64,000 nucleotides of DNA from Lepidurus packardi (lineage: Eukaryota > Arthropoda > Branchiopoda > Notostraca > Triopsidae). The position numbers were made by a program, and so were the translations under genes. The stretch covers positions 8,514,565 through 8,578,564 of the forward strand of contig JAKZAN010000001.1 of NCBI GenBank assembly GCA_023053545.1. The letters are read 5' to 3'. Shown here piece after piece: positions 13,349-25,409 of the stretch. The notes under the pieces were generated by a model. That model was not told where the DNA came from. It saw only the letters and a list, made by a program, of their open reading frames with translations, and did no database searches. How positions within the stretch are numbered: the first letter of the stretch is position 1; each line of letters starts with the position of its first letter.

Positions 13349-15010
13349 TTTCTCAGGCTTGCTTTACAGTAAAAACCCAAAAAACCTAAACGAAAAAAAA
13401 CACTTTGTAAAAGTAATTACCAATACAATACGGAATCCCACCTAAATGAACTGCAGTCCCGAGATGTCGCGCGTTTTAGCAATGGATCAACGAAGTTTGT
13501 CGAACACTAAACCTTGGCTACGAACGATCGACTTGTCACTGCAGCTGCAGATGAACTACTGGTCACCAGAAGCTGACGAAACACCTATACTTCACGCTCC
13601 CTTCCTGGAAGCACTATACCTCGTCTGTACGAAGCACGATACTTCGTCTCTACAGTGAAAGGTACGTTCCAGAAAGCGCAAAGCAGCTATTGTGTTCCCG
13701 TCCTCGATTTATATTACTCACCAAAGTAGGCGTGAAACAAACGACGGGTTTCCCCGCTCTCCGACAAGGAATGAAGTGCAAGTTGTAATCTTTTCAATTT
13801 CTTTTTTGGCAGGGTATCTAACTTGCGAGTAATGCCCTAACGTTTGGGGTAAGAGTAACTAACCTCTGGAAAGATTTCGCCATAATGTTAGATGTTCAAT
13901 AAATCCTGTTCTGGGTTCTTCAAGATATTTCCCCACTCAAATACTACGAATGCATTTGTAGCGTTTACTTCTCCAAAAGCAGCAAAAAATAATGACACCT
14001 AACCGACCTGGCGTGCAAATATGCTAAAAAAAAACTTCATACTTGTTAACCTTCATGGCCAGTGTCATTTCCGTTTATTTTTTAAGAAAGCGAATAATCT
14101 TATAGTTCCATAAAAAACGGCCAATGCTCACGTGTTTTGATGATTCTAACCTGAAAGCTTTTACGCAACGATTCAAAAGACATACTGGCTTGGCGTTTTT
14201 CATGGTATTGCTACATTCAAGAACTTGGAAATCTTGTGTAGATGATTTTTCCAAAAAATAAAAAATATCTAACAAGAACTCAAGACCCCTTATGCAAATT
14301 TGACAAACTTCACACCGTGTCCTTTCATGACCATCCCTCAGCCATGTGCTTATACGAAGCTACATTATAAAAAACCTTGACGGCTTAGCTAAGGCAAAGA
14401 TAGATGTGCCAACGAAAAAAGAAAGTAAAAACACGTTTTCCAATGCAAATTCCCCATCAAAATTATTTCGAAAAACGAACGGAACGGAATACAAAATACT
14501 TTGGTTGGAATCAGAACAATGAGCAAGGATTTTCCCAAACTTGCTCATTGTGACTTTCTGACAAACTTTCTTGAACTTAACGCATACAATAAACCATAAT
14601 TGGGGGTACCAAAAAAAGGGCCAAAGAAAGAAACTGGTGTCCATATTTAAATCCTGCAGATCTCGAACAAGGACTGGCCTTGTGTAAATGAAAACGAGTT
14701 TGTCATGAGGTCAGGGATCACTTATCTCTCTTTGCGACGCCTCAAAATTGACTTTCTTTCTCCTTCAAAGCAATAGCAATTAAAAAAACGCACACTGACC
14801 CTTTCCCCGTGCCTATTCTCGTACTCAAACATCTTTAAAAAAGAACCGCTATGTCTGCACACGAGGTCACGCCCTTTATAAACAGGCCATGTGCCCCATA
14901 TAAGGAGCAACATACAAGTCTCTAGTTAAACAGCCACGTTAAAGATAGTTAGGTAAACATGAGATTATGAAACGGGTGCAAACACGCGGAAAAGCATAAG
15001 AGATTAGGCT
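13349..15010. other. Intergenic region, no gene recognised
   Basis: This is the space between the 5' end of the aminopeptidase gene and the 3' end of CDT1, both on the minus strand. It should contain the aminopeptidase promoter. Short frames on both strands (up to 94 codons at 14360-14644, minus) have no recognisable features. I see no repeats or RNA genes. Confidence 0.45.
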
Positions 15011-17860
15011 TCAGGCGCAAATTTTTCGTGCTTCTAGCAGCTTTTCCACCAAGTCGTTGATGTCGAGTGTCTTGTTAAATTTGACGTATTGGACCCCGCT
15101 AACTATAGGCAAGGATAACCACTCGGGTAACTGTTTGGCTAGCAACCGAACGTGGGCCTCAAGTTCAGCTAATGGATAGAATTTTTTTTTCTCAAAACCA
15201 ACGAAGCATTTGCACGACGTAAAAGCACAAATAAAACTTACTGGCTGTTAAGGACGCTGTCCAGGAATCTGTCAACCGAGCAACGACCAATTCCATGGTC
15301 ATCGTATTCCGCTTCTCCGTGACGAAGATATTGCGAAGCAATCGCGTTAAGTCGGGCAACCGTAACTGAGTTTTACGCTCTTGTTCCTCCTCAGGCTTTC
15401 GGGTCATAACGGCTGCAAGCCGACTCGCCTCACGCGCTCGAATCTAATCGAGACGATTTGGTTTCTAATGTAGGATTAGGCGATTTAGATACTTACTTTC
15501 TCTAGCAAGGAGGAAGAAATACCCTTCAATGCGTGGTGCACAGTTGGTTTGGGCGTCGGCTCGTTACTATTATCGTGAGAAACTATTTCATTTGAGTTTG
15601 CCAGTGCCTGCAGGGCGGTATCAATGGTCGGTACATGGGAAAATAAAGTTCGAGCTTTCTCTGTGGGGAAAGTAAAAGTTACCAGTGAACATTCCAAGAA
15701 GAAAGGGAGCATGACGGGAACTTTTACCTAGCACGTCTTTCGCCTTGGAACAGACCTCAACATTAGACGGTTTAGGTAACAGGAGAGGTTTAATGTCAGG
15801 CACATCATCGACGTTAAAAGCTGGATGCCAACGGGTTAGCTTGTCGTCAGGAATAGCCAGCGGCATTTCTAACGTGCTTAGAAATTCCTGGTAAAAAAGA
15901 TCTATAAGCACTTCTATGCTTAGGTTCTTATGATGCTATACCTTATGATGCTGCTTAAGGATCCTTAAAAGACGATTATGGAAAACATTCTTTCTTTCCA
16001 ACAAAGCACTAGGGCCAAAAGCATGGTGCGAATTGACTTCGGTCGAACTTTCCGAGGTAATAGTTTCAGCCAGAATATTGTCTTCTTCAATTAAGACTAG
16101 GATCAAAGATCAACGTCCAAATCAATTAGTTTGAATAACGTTAAAAATGTACCTGGTGTTAGGTAGTTCAAATTGGGAGTAATGGTCAGGTCAAATTCTT
16201 CCTTTGTAAGAGATCCGTACGCCACACGGCGCTTTTCTTGAGCTAAACGGTAAGCACTTGGGAAAACTCGGCAAATCTGGCCCAACTGAGCTTCAGTAAA
16301 ATTCCTGTGCATAAATATAACTTATTTAAATTGTGCTTATAGCAATCGAATGCTTTTACCTTCTCATCATCTCTTGTACGGCCAATTTAAGTTTTTGGAA
16401 GGTGACGATTTCGCGCCTGTTGTAAAGCAACCCAACAACCGTATCCACAGAGCGAAATACTTCAGCCAGGTACTTGAACTTGAATGGTAAATGCAAAGAC
16501 GGCGAAGCAGGCTGAGCTAAGGCATGGAAGCGCTCAAAAGCTGGAATCTTAGGAAGACCTTCTGAGGCTTTTTGTGGACTGGCAGTTTTCTGAGGACTGA
16601 AACATTACAAGATCAGTTTACAGACCCAGGATAATACAGGTAAATGCTCAGTAATACCTAACCGGAATGGCTATATCCATATGGATTGAGGAAAATTTTT
16701 TGAGCTGCGGAATGCCCTTGTTCATATCCTGAAACTCTTTAAGCTTGGCAGCACCGTTGTTGATGGCAGAAAGACGAGCTTTCAAATCAGCCAACTTGCC
16801 ACATTTACCTAACTGGGCCTTGACTTGCTCTGGGGTCAGTTTCTAGGATTATAACGCATTAAACAGATTAAACGCACATTTAAGCAACAAAAGCCAATAC
16901 CTTTGGAGAACTCTTTGTTGGACTTAACAATGAAGCTAAAGACTTGACGGCTGGAGATTTAGCCATCCGTGCTGTAATTTCAGGGGTCTCTTTCTTGGGA
17001 GTTACATGGCTTTCTGGTGTAATGGGAAGTGGAGACATGGGCTTAGTCACATCTTGGGCTAGATATAAGGCTTTTCTCGGGGATAAGATCCCTTTGTACT
17101 GGAACGATACGGTGGACTTGGGAAACTTCTCGATATCATCTGCGGGCTGGGGCTTTTCATCCTGCAATGGAATTGCGTCTTCTTCGGGCGTTAATTTTGC
17201 CTTATCCAGTTCATCAGATGTTTCGTTTTCTGTAACTGGGAGTAGAAGTTTCTTGCGAACCGAGCTTGGAGTTTTAGGTTTCACATGATCTATTGGCTCG
17301 TACTTCTCTTGAGCGGTAGGTTTCTTAATAGTGTGAGGCTGTTTCGCCGGGGATGGCGGAGAAGTTTCGTCAACAATTAACTCTTCAATCCCGGTCAGCT
17401 TCCTTTTGCGCGTATTGCAAGCATTCGTGGCAGAATGCGTTGGCGTGCTTGGAATGGGTGGAGTATATCCATGGTTGTCAGAAAAAGATGTAGCTTCTTC
17501 TTCGACGATTGTGGTGATGCTCACAGGGAGAGTAATAGCGTTATCTTCAGCGAGCTTTGTATAGGCCAGCTGTTTCCCGAAAGACTTCAAGATGGTATAG
17601 CTTTCGGATGATGCTACATTCTTGGATTTCAAGTTTGGAGTTTTGGTCTTTGATGGTTTAGCGACGACTTTCGCAGACCTCTTTTTTATTATCGTCTCCT
17701 GTTTGGGGGCTGTGATCACAACAGCATCCTGAGCGGGGACTTCCTCGTCTGAATTCTGCTGGGACTCGGAACGACGCTTTTTGGCAGGAAGAGCATCTCC
17801 ATTTTTGGAAGCTCGGTAAAACGATGATATCTTTAACTGTTCTGACATTTCATTAAACAA
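15011..17860 (-). CDS. CDT1: DNA replication licensing factor CDT1 (double parked), 9 exons
   Basis: Exons: 17860-16901, 16842-16658, 16596-16360, 16304-16153, 16096-15942, 15887-15728, 15660-15497, 15443-15242 and 15168-15011, all GT-AG and in frame, giving about 790 residues. The N-terminal 320 residues are a basic, Pro/Ser-rich disordered tail. The geminin-binding winged-helix core starts near residue 400 ([19 protein letters not shown], then [10 protein letters not shown]). The middle domain continues with [13 protein letters not shown]-like and [17 protein letters not shown] stretches. The C-terminal MCM-binding winged helix ends with [21 protein letters not shown]1 loads the MCM2-7 helicase with ORC and CDC6 in G1. 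A PIP box (QLKISSFY, residues 8-15) near the start suggests PCNA-coupled destruction in S phase. The second Met (residue 5) aligns better with the human start, so the true start could be either. Confidence 0.93.
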
Positions 17861-19538
<1,678 letters not shown>

Positions 19539-19639
19539 ATTTCCGAACTGACTTGTAATACATAAGTTTTCCTGTCAACTTATTATGCATATATTCCCAA
19601 TCTCGTGGCAGTAAAAGGTGAAATTCCATTCTGCTATTG

Positions 19640-19645
19640 AATAAA
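19640..19645 (+). terminator. Polyadenylation signal of KRR1
   Basis: The canonical AATAAA hexamer lies 102 nt after the KRR1 stop codon, in the convergent space before the GALNT 3' end. Confidence 0.6.
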
Positions 19646-19899
19646 GTCATACTGAAATCATTCGCTGCCAACCTCAGTTGCATACTTCCCATGTTTACGA
19701 AAGAATTTAACAGTCATGGCACGGGCAAGGACGTGGAGGTGACTGCCGGACAGCTTTTTGACTAGTTTGACGCAGCATCTTTGCCGGAGACAATAGAATA
19801 GGAAAAGATCGCGAAAAATTTTTTTCAAACAACGCACTGAAAACACGCATTGTCGATAGCAAATTTAGAATGTGACTCCTTTCTGATCGCAGTAAAAGT

Positions 19900-21936
19900 C
19901 TAAGTAGCTATAAAGTGCCAGCTTAATGATGAAACCTTCTCGCAAGCCTCTGCAAAGAGTTGGTCGTTTCTCACGTCCACACACAACCGAAAAACTTTAT
20001 GCTTCAGCTGGCTGCCTGACTCGCTAGGTTTAATCCATTTCTAAAAAGAAGCTTATGTATAAGAAATTTGGAACAGAAGGAAATTTTACTTGATGCAAAG
20101 AGCCATTGCAAGGCTCCATGACTAGTTGTCTGTTTCCATTAGGATCACTGAGCGATAAGCAGAGCTTAGCATGGCGAAATACACCTTCTTTAGTTAACAA
20201 CCATTCCTATGAAAAAAGAAAAAAAACAGCTGAAGACGGAATTTTTCCGAACGTTTCTACAAAATTACCTGATTTCCACCATGTATATGACACTGGTACA
20301 AGCCTGGGGTTTCGCCCGCTCTTCTTCCTAATGTATCCAGGCATTTGTTGCCAATCTTCAATTGTACTTTGACACCCAGAATCTTCTCGGGTACTTGCAA
20401 GTCTGGGTAAACGTGCTCAAGATACCACTGGAAGGGTTTGCATTCCAGTTTTTTTCGCAGAGACACTCTTTCGGTAATATCCCCAAAAGGCACACTTCGA
20501 GCCAAGGGCACTGCTTCGTAATAGAACTGCTTATAGTCATCCATCCAAACTTCAGCAGCTCGACGTGTATTCCTGGCAAAAACGTTCCCAGACCCCCCGG
20601 GAAATGTATACGGATGCTGTTTACGGAAAACATGGCCCACGCGGCTACAAGGGATGATTTCCAAACTGCCTCCACATTGCCACACGCGAAAAGAGATCTC
20701 CAGGTTTTCTCCGCCCCAAATGTCCATAGCCGTGTCATATTTCCCCAAATCATTAAAAAAGCTTTTGTCAATTACAAACAATCCTCCAGCGATCATGGGA
20801 GTCCTGTAGGGAAAACTTCTACTACAAGGGTAAAATAAGTGTAGTGCCTGTACCGGATAGGTCTCGAAGGGTCACGTTGGCGTTCCTTTCGTTCTAAGGC
20901 GGGTAAATACTCCCATTTAAAAACAAGGTTCCAGTCAAAACCTCCTCTCAGATCAGCCGACGCACCTACGTACTGAAAACTGTCCATGCTTATAACGTCG
21001 ATAATGGGGCAAACCACACGCGTGTGGTCCTAGCACATATATTATAAGGCAACGCCCACACAAATGTAATTAATGCATGCTTGGTTACCTCTAATACTCT
21101 TTCCAATAAAGGCTCTAGCCACTGCTCATTGCACTCGCAGTGGGAATCTAAAAAGGTGAGTATGTCAGCCGAAGAAGCATCAGCTCCTCGAACTCGAGAA
21201 CGCATCAAACCTTCTCTTTTCTCATTCCGTATAACCTTCACCTTCTGAATCTTGGCCAGTTCTTCGCCATCGCTTGCTATGGGGAGAAAGCATAATTCGT
21301 AACGAAAGTTTCGGACAACCGGACTACTTACGATCATCGCTAAAATCGTCAACTAAAATTATTTCCTTAATCAAATCATCTGGACTTCTGTTTAAGACAC
21401 TAGAAAGTACACGAAGCATTATTAATAATATTTTAATCAAATTATGCCAAGATTTTACCTAACAATAGTTCGTAAGAGAGTTGATCGAGCTTCGTTATGA
21501 AAAGTGATGATGACGCTCGTAGGTTGAAGTTTTTCAGAATATTGCGTGTCTTTGCACTGCCAATGTCTTGTGTCTGGGATCTCACGGTTTGAAGAAAGCT
21601 TATCGCTGGCGTCTTGATTAAACTTGTTTCGCTTGTAGGCGTCATCCCCATCCTGAAATTGGCCTTTCGAAATGAAGGATTTCTCGTCAAAATAAACGAA
21701 TTCAGATTCCGAGGGTTTATCCGATAATAACTGAGGGTTACGTTGTTCTTTATGAATAGGACCGTCTTTCAAACGCAGGGCTCGGTTTTCACTGGACTCC
21801 TGGAAAAGTTGTAGTAGATAATAAATTGAGTGACGGGGAGATTTGCTTAGCTTACTTGCTTGTTGGCAAAAATGTAAAGGCATAATCCAGATACCCATAT
21901 GACAAGAAACATAAGAATTTTCGATTTCCGCTTCAT
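19900..21936 (-). CDS. Pgant2: Polypeptide N-acetylgalactosaminyltransferase, GALNT2-like (Pgant2), 8 exons
   Basis: Exons: 21936-21856, 21799-21459, 21399-21332, 21276-21089, 21029-20854, 20803-20269, 20206-20090 and 20040-19900, all GT-AG, giving 548 residues. It is a type II Golgi protein: a short basic N-terminus, then a membrane anchor at about residues 7-23. The GT-A catalytic domain carries [11 protein letters not shown], the metal-binding DSH at 207-209 (FLDSHCE), and WGGEN at 314-318. A ricin-type lectin domain (about 440-548) includes the CLD and QW-like repeats. The block [20 protein letters not shown] is typical of the GALNT2/14/16 branch. The enzyme adds the first GalNAc to Ser/Thr in mucin-type O-glycans. 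The orthologue label is from memory of family motifs. Its 5' exons 1-3 were copied in reverse at 24744-25336, where they are broken. Confidence 0.93.
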
Positions 21937-22218
21937 TTTGAAAGGAAGCCAAACCTCAAAACACTAAACGTCAGAAAGAGTAAATAATTTTAGAGAAATC
22001 CACATCATCCGTCCGTCCCCGTACTACCGTAAACAGAGGAACAACAGCGCCAAGCAAATCACGACGGAACTAATGTATAGCTGCTTCGCCATATTTTAAC
22101 GAAGCCTAGTTTAGGCATAGAAAATTCAAGATGAGGGCTTTTTGTTATAAAAAGTTATGTTATGTATTAGAACTGCACTTTGTACAGTAGTCAGGTTTCT
22201 GTCGAACTAGCTAAGAAT

Positions 22219-22500
22219 TCAATATGGGGAACGAGGAGGTTGGTACTGCGGTGGTGCTTGGTATGGCTGCATTGGTGCTGGCGGCCTATAGCTAGGGGGC
22301 TGATAAGGCTGCTGTGGGGGCTGATAAGGCTGCTGTGGGGGTTGATAAGGCTGCTGAGGAGGTATGTACGGCCTTGGTGGTGGACTGTACTGCTGCGGTG
22401 GCGGGCTGTATTGCTGCGGTGGCGGGTTATATGGTGGCGGAGCTCCGTATTGGCCAGAAACAACTGAGACCAAGAGGCAGACGAGGAATAAGGCAATCAT
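22219..22500 (-). CDS. Small secreted proline/tyrosine/glutamine-rich protein, copy 1
   Basis: A 93-residue protein with a clear signal peptide (MIALFLVCLLVSVVSG). The mature part is built only of short Pro-rich repeats: NPPPQQYSPPPQQYSPPP, three QPYQPP units, and a YRPPAPMQPYQAPPQYQPP tail. No cysteine lies in the mature part, and no known domain is visible. Such proteins are often structural matrix, salivary or cuticle components, but the function here is unknown. The coding exon is preceded by an intron in the 5' UTR (acceptor just before the ATG; a donor GTAAGTT near 22570). A TATA box (TATAAAAA) lies at 22648-22655. The gene is head to head with its twin at 24196. Confidence 0.8.
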   Translation of the reverse strand: MIALFLVCLLVSVVSGQYGAPPPYNPPPQQYSPPPQQYSPPPRPYIPPQQPYQPPQQPYQPPQQPYQPPSYRPPAPMQPYQAPPQYQPPRSPY

Positions 22501-22647
22501 TTTTAATCTAAAAAGTTAGATAGGCAAAGTGAAAATCAGTAAAAACGCAGTAAACTTTTAACTTACTTGTGTAATGACTAATTTTACTTCAAGTTGCTTG
22601 TTATCCAGCCGATGAGGATGTGATGAATTGTTTCTGGGCGTTTGACA

Positions 22648-22655
22648 TTTTTATA
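22648..22655 (-). promoter_or_regulatory. TATA box of proline-rich gene copy 1
   Basis: TATAAAAA, read on the minus strand, lies about 30 bases upstream of the probable 5' UTR exon. The same box is found at the mirror position for copy 2. Confidence 0.6.
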
Positions 22656-23441
22656 CCCAGTGAAAGGCCTGACCTTACGTCTGAACAAAACGAATTGGAA
22701 CTTCATATTAACTTTTTAACTTGTGCTTTCATCACATTCCCTTCGACCTTCACTATAAAGAAGTCACTTTTCAAGAGTTTCGAATGAATGTCCGGGAGAA
22801 AGTGGTAACTGAATGCTATTCGAACTTCATAACCCAGACTCTTCACTAATTTGTCCATAGGGAAACGTCAGGATATCCTACTAATTTTGATCCCGGTTGC
22901 AAAGACTGAGTCAAGACTTGACCTTTCCCTTTCTACTTTTAAAACTCACTTGGGAGATACCATTTAATCGATTATTTTCCAGTTAGACTGCGTACCATCT
23001 ACCGAAGGGATCTCGTATACTTACGCTCAGCAAAAGGCAGTTGGCATGGGAAAATTAGAAATTACTTTCGCTATCCCAAGTTTCAAAATGGGCCCCTATA
23101 TGGCATTTGGTAAGCCCCAAAACTTTTGATACAGAGAAGAAAGACGGACTTAACTGATAGCCTAAAAGACGGCCAGTAAAAATCTATAATCAAGACGGCC
23201 AGTCTAAATCTATGTATCAAAAGTTTTGGGGCTTACCGAATGCCATATATGTGCCCATTTTGAAACTTGGCCCAGGGGCCCATGGGGGTGTTAAGACGGC
23301 CCTGTATGTAGTGGGATAGCAGAAAGTAATTCCTAATTTTCCCATGCCAACTGTCATTGCTGAGCGTAAGTATACGGGATCCCTTCGGTAGATGGTATGC
23401 AATCTAACTGGAAAATAATGGATTAAATGGTATCTCCCATG

Positions 23442-23742
23442 CAGGGGCGTCGCGAGGGGGTTTCCATTGGGGGGGTGGAGACCTTAGTTTTACCGACTGT
23501 AGTTGACAATTTTACCGACTGTATTATAGTTTCTATCTTATATTTTCTATCGCCTGTTAAAGATTTAAAGTAATAGTTATTTCCTTTAATTTTACGAGAT
23601 TTATTGAATAATCCTCGTTTTATTTTCGTTTTCCGAATTTTACCGACGGCGACCCAAATTTTACCGAATCGGTTTTTGGCCAATTATTGGGGGGGGGGGG
23701 GGGGGGGGGGGTGCACCCCCCCACCCCCTCGCGACGCCCCTG
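23442..23742. mobile_element. hAT-type MITE, 301 bp
   Basis: Perfect 20 bp terminal inverted repeats begin CAGGGGCGTCGCGAGG. They are flanked by the 8 bp duplication CTCCCATG (23434-23441) / CTCCCAAG (23743-23750). The other arm of the inverted duplication shows the empty site (CTCCCAAG followed by TGAG on the corresponding strand). The interior is non-coding, with several copies of TTTTACCGA and a long G-run at about 23690-23712. CAGGG ends plus 8 bp duplications identify the hAT superfamily. Confidence 0.88.
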
Positions 23743-24040
23743 CTCCCAAGTGAGTTTTAAAAGTAGAAAGGGAAAGGTCAAGTCTTGATTCAGTCTTTGT
23801 AACCGGGATCAAAATTAGTAAGCTATCCCTGACGTTTCCCTATGGACAAACTAGTAAGGAGACAGGGTTATGAAGTTCGAATAGCATTTATTTACCACTT
23901 TCACCCGGACATTAATTCGAAACTCTTGAAAAATGACTCCTTTATAGTGAAGGTCAAAAGGAAGTATGATGAAAGCACAAGTTAAAAAGTTAATATGAAG
24001 TTCCAATTCGTTTTGTTTAGACGTGAAGTCTTTCACTGGG

Positions 24041-24048
24041 TATAAAAA
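24041..24048 (+). promoter_or_regulatory. TATA box of proline-rich gene copy 2
   Basis: TATAAAAA lies upstream of the 5' UTR exon of copy 2, the mirror image of the box at 22648-22655. The UTR exon ends near 24129 at CACAAG|TAAG-like sequence, and the coding exon starts after TTTTTAG at about 24188. Confidence 0.6.
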
Positions 24049-24195
24049 TGTCAAACGCCAAGAAACAATTCATCACATCCTCATCGGCTGGATAACAAGC
24101 AACTTGAAGTAAAATTAGTCATTACACAAGTAAGTTAAAAGTTTACTGCGTTTTCACTGATTTTCACTTTGCCTATCTAACTTTTTAGATAAAAA

Positions 24196-24456
24196 ATGAT
24201 TGCCTTATTCCTCGTCTGCCTCTTGGTCTCAGTTGTTTCTGGCCAATACGGAGCTCTGCCACCATATAATCCGCCACCGCAGCAATACAGCCCGCCACCG
24301 CAGCAGTACATGCCTCCTCAGCAGCCTTATCAGCCCCCACAACAGCCTTATCAGCCCCCACAGCAGCCTTATCAGCCCCCTAGCTATAGACCGCCACCAC
24401 CAATGCAGCCATACCAAGCACCACCGCAGTACCAACCTCCTCGTTCCCCATATTGA
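24196..24456 (+). CDS. Small secreted proline/tyrosine/glutamine-rich protein, copy 2
   Basis: An 86-residue twin of the protein at 22219-22500 with an identical signal peptide. One SPPPRPY-type unit is missing, and a few substitutions are seen (for example APPPYNP to ALPPYNP). Promoter, UTR intron and coding frame are all intact, so both copies are likely expressed. Loss or gain of repeat units is the main difference, as expected for a repetitive coding sequence. Function unknown. Confidence 0.78.
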   Translation: MIALFLVCLLVSVVSGQYGALPPYNPPPQQYSPPPQQYMPPQQPYQPPQQPYQPPQQPYQPPSYRPPPPMQPYQAPPQYQPPRSPY

Positions 24457-24743
24457 ATTCTTAGCTAGTTCGACAGAAACCCGACTACTGTACAAAGTGC
24501 AGTTCTAATACATAACATAACTTTTTATAACAAAAAGCCCTTTTCTTGAATTTTGTATGCCTAAACTAGATTTCGTTAAATATGGCAAAGCAGCTATACA
24601 TTAGTTCCGTCGTGATTTGCGTGGCGCTGTTGTTCCTTTGTTTACGGTAGTACGGTGAAGGACGGATGATGTGGATTTCTCTAAAATTATTAGTCTTTCT
24701 AACGTTTACGTTTAGTGTTTTAAGGTTTCGGCTTCCTTTCAAA

Positions 24744-25336
24744 ATGAAGCGAAATCGAACATTCTTATGTTTCTTGTTATATGGGTATCTGGGGTATGCC
24801 TTTACATTTTTACCAACAAGCAAGTTAGCTAAGCAAATTTCCCCCTCACTCAATTTATTATTTACTACAACTTTTCTAGGAGTCCAGCGAAAAATCGAGC
24901 CTTGCGTTTGATATACGGTCCTATCCTTAAAGAAGAACGTAACCATCAGTTATTATCGGATAAACCCTTCGAATCTGAGTTCGTTTATTTTAACGAGAAA
25001 TCCTACATTTCCGAAAGGCAAATTTCAGGATGGGGATGACGCCTACAAGCGAAACAAGTTTAATCAAGACGCAAGCGATAAGCTTTCTTCAAACCGTGAG
25101 ACCCCACACACAAGACATCGGCAGTGCAAATACACGCAATATTCTGAAAAACTTCAACCTACGAGCCTCATCATCACATTTCATAACGAAGCTCGATCAA
25201 CTCTCTTACGAACTATTGTTAGGTAAACTCTTGGCATAATTTCCTGAAAATATTATTAGTAATGCTTCGTGTTATATTGTAGTGTCTTAAACAGAAGTCC
25301 AGGTAATTTGATTAAGGAAATAATTTTAGTTGACGC
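24744..25336 (+). pseudogene. Broken inverted copy of GALNT exons 1-3
   Basis: The sequence matches exons 1, 2 and the start of exon 3 of the GALNT gene, with their introns, in opposite orientation. It is dead. A one-base deletion in the first codons (CGGAAATCG to CGAAATCG) shifts the frame, the exon 1 donor is changed from GTAAGC to GTTAGC, exon 2 has further shifts, and nothing follows exon 3. The remainder of the catalytic domain and the lectin domain were never copied. Confidence 0.88.
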
Positions 25337-25409
25337 ATACCCTGAAGCATACCCAACAATAGCTCTTCTTTTCAAAAGTTTAAGCAATGCCTGGTAGAAT
25401 ACCACATAC

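Larger units (their letters stand above)
21346..23132. repeat. Left arm of a 4 kb inverted duplication
   Basis: This arm matches the reverse complement of 23216-25336. It runs from inside GALNT exon 3 through the GALNT 5' end, the minus-strand proline-rich gene and its promoter, to within about 40 bp of the centre of symmetry (near 23175). Landmarks confirm the symmetry: GALNT ATG at 21936 against 24744, and the proline-rich ATG at 22500 against 24196. The coordinate sums are almost constant (46680-46696) outside the MITE, which lies in the right arm. The arms differ by scattered substitutions and small indels. Confidence 0.9.
23216..25336. repeat. Right arm of the inverted duplication
   Basis: This is the reverse-complement copy of 21346-23132, longer by the 301 bp MITE at 23442-23742. 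It contains the plus-strand proline-rich gene and a broken copy of GALNT exons 1-3. Similarity stops within the copy of GALNT exon 3, just after the GTTGAC that encodes the VD of the ILVDD motif. Confidence 0.9.

Noticed and set aside
22180-22467. Trp/Arg/Leu-rich frame opposite the proline-rich gene
   Set aside because: Antisense of CCN proline codons; an artefact of repeat composition. The same holds for its twin at 24229-24495.
23423-23683. 86-codon minus frame in the hAT MITE as a transposase piece
   Set aside because: Basic, low-complexity product formed by repeated TTTTACCGA; no transposase motif.
23690-23712. G-run as a biological quadruplex signal
   Set aside because: It lies inside a MITE and homopolymer length is error-prone; noted but not claimed.
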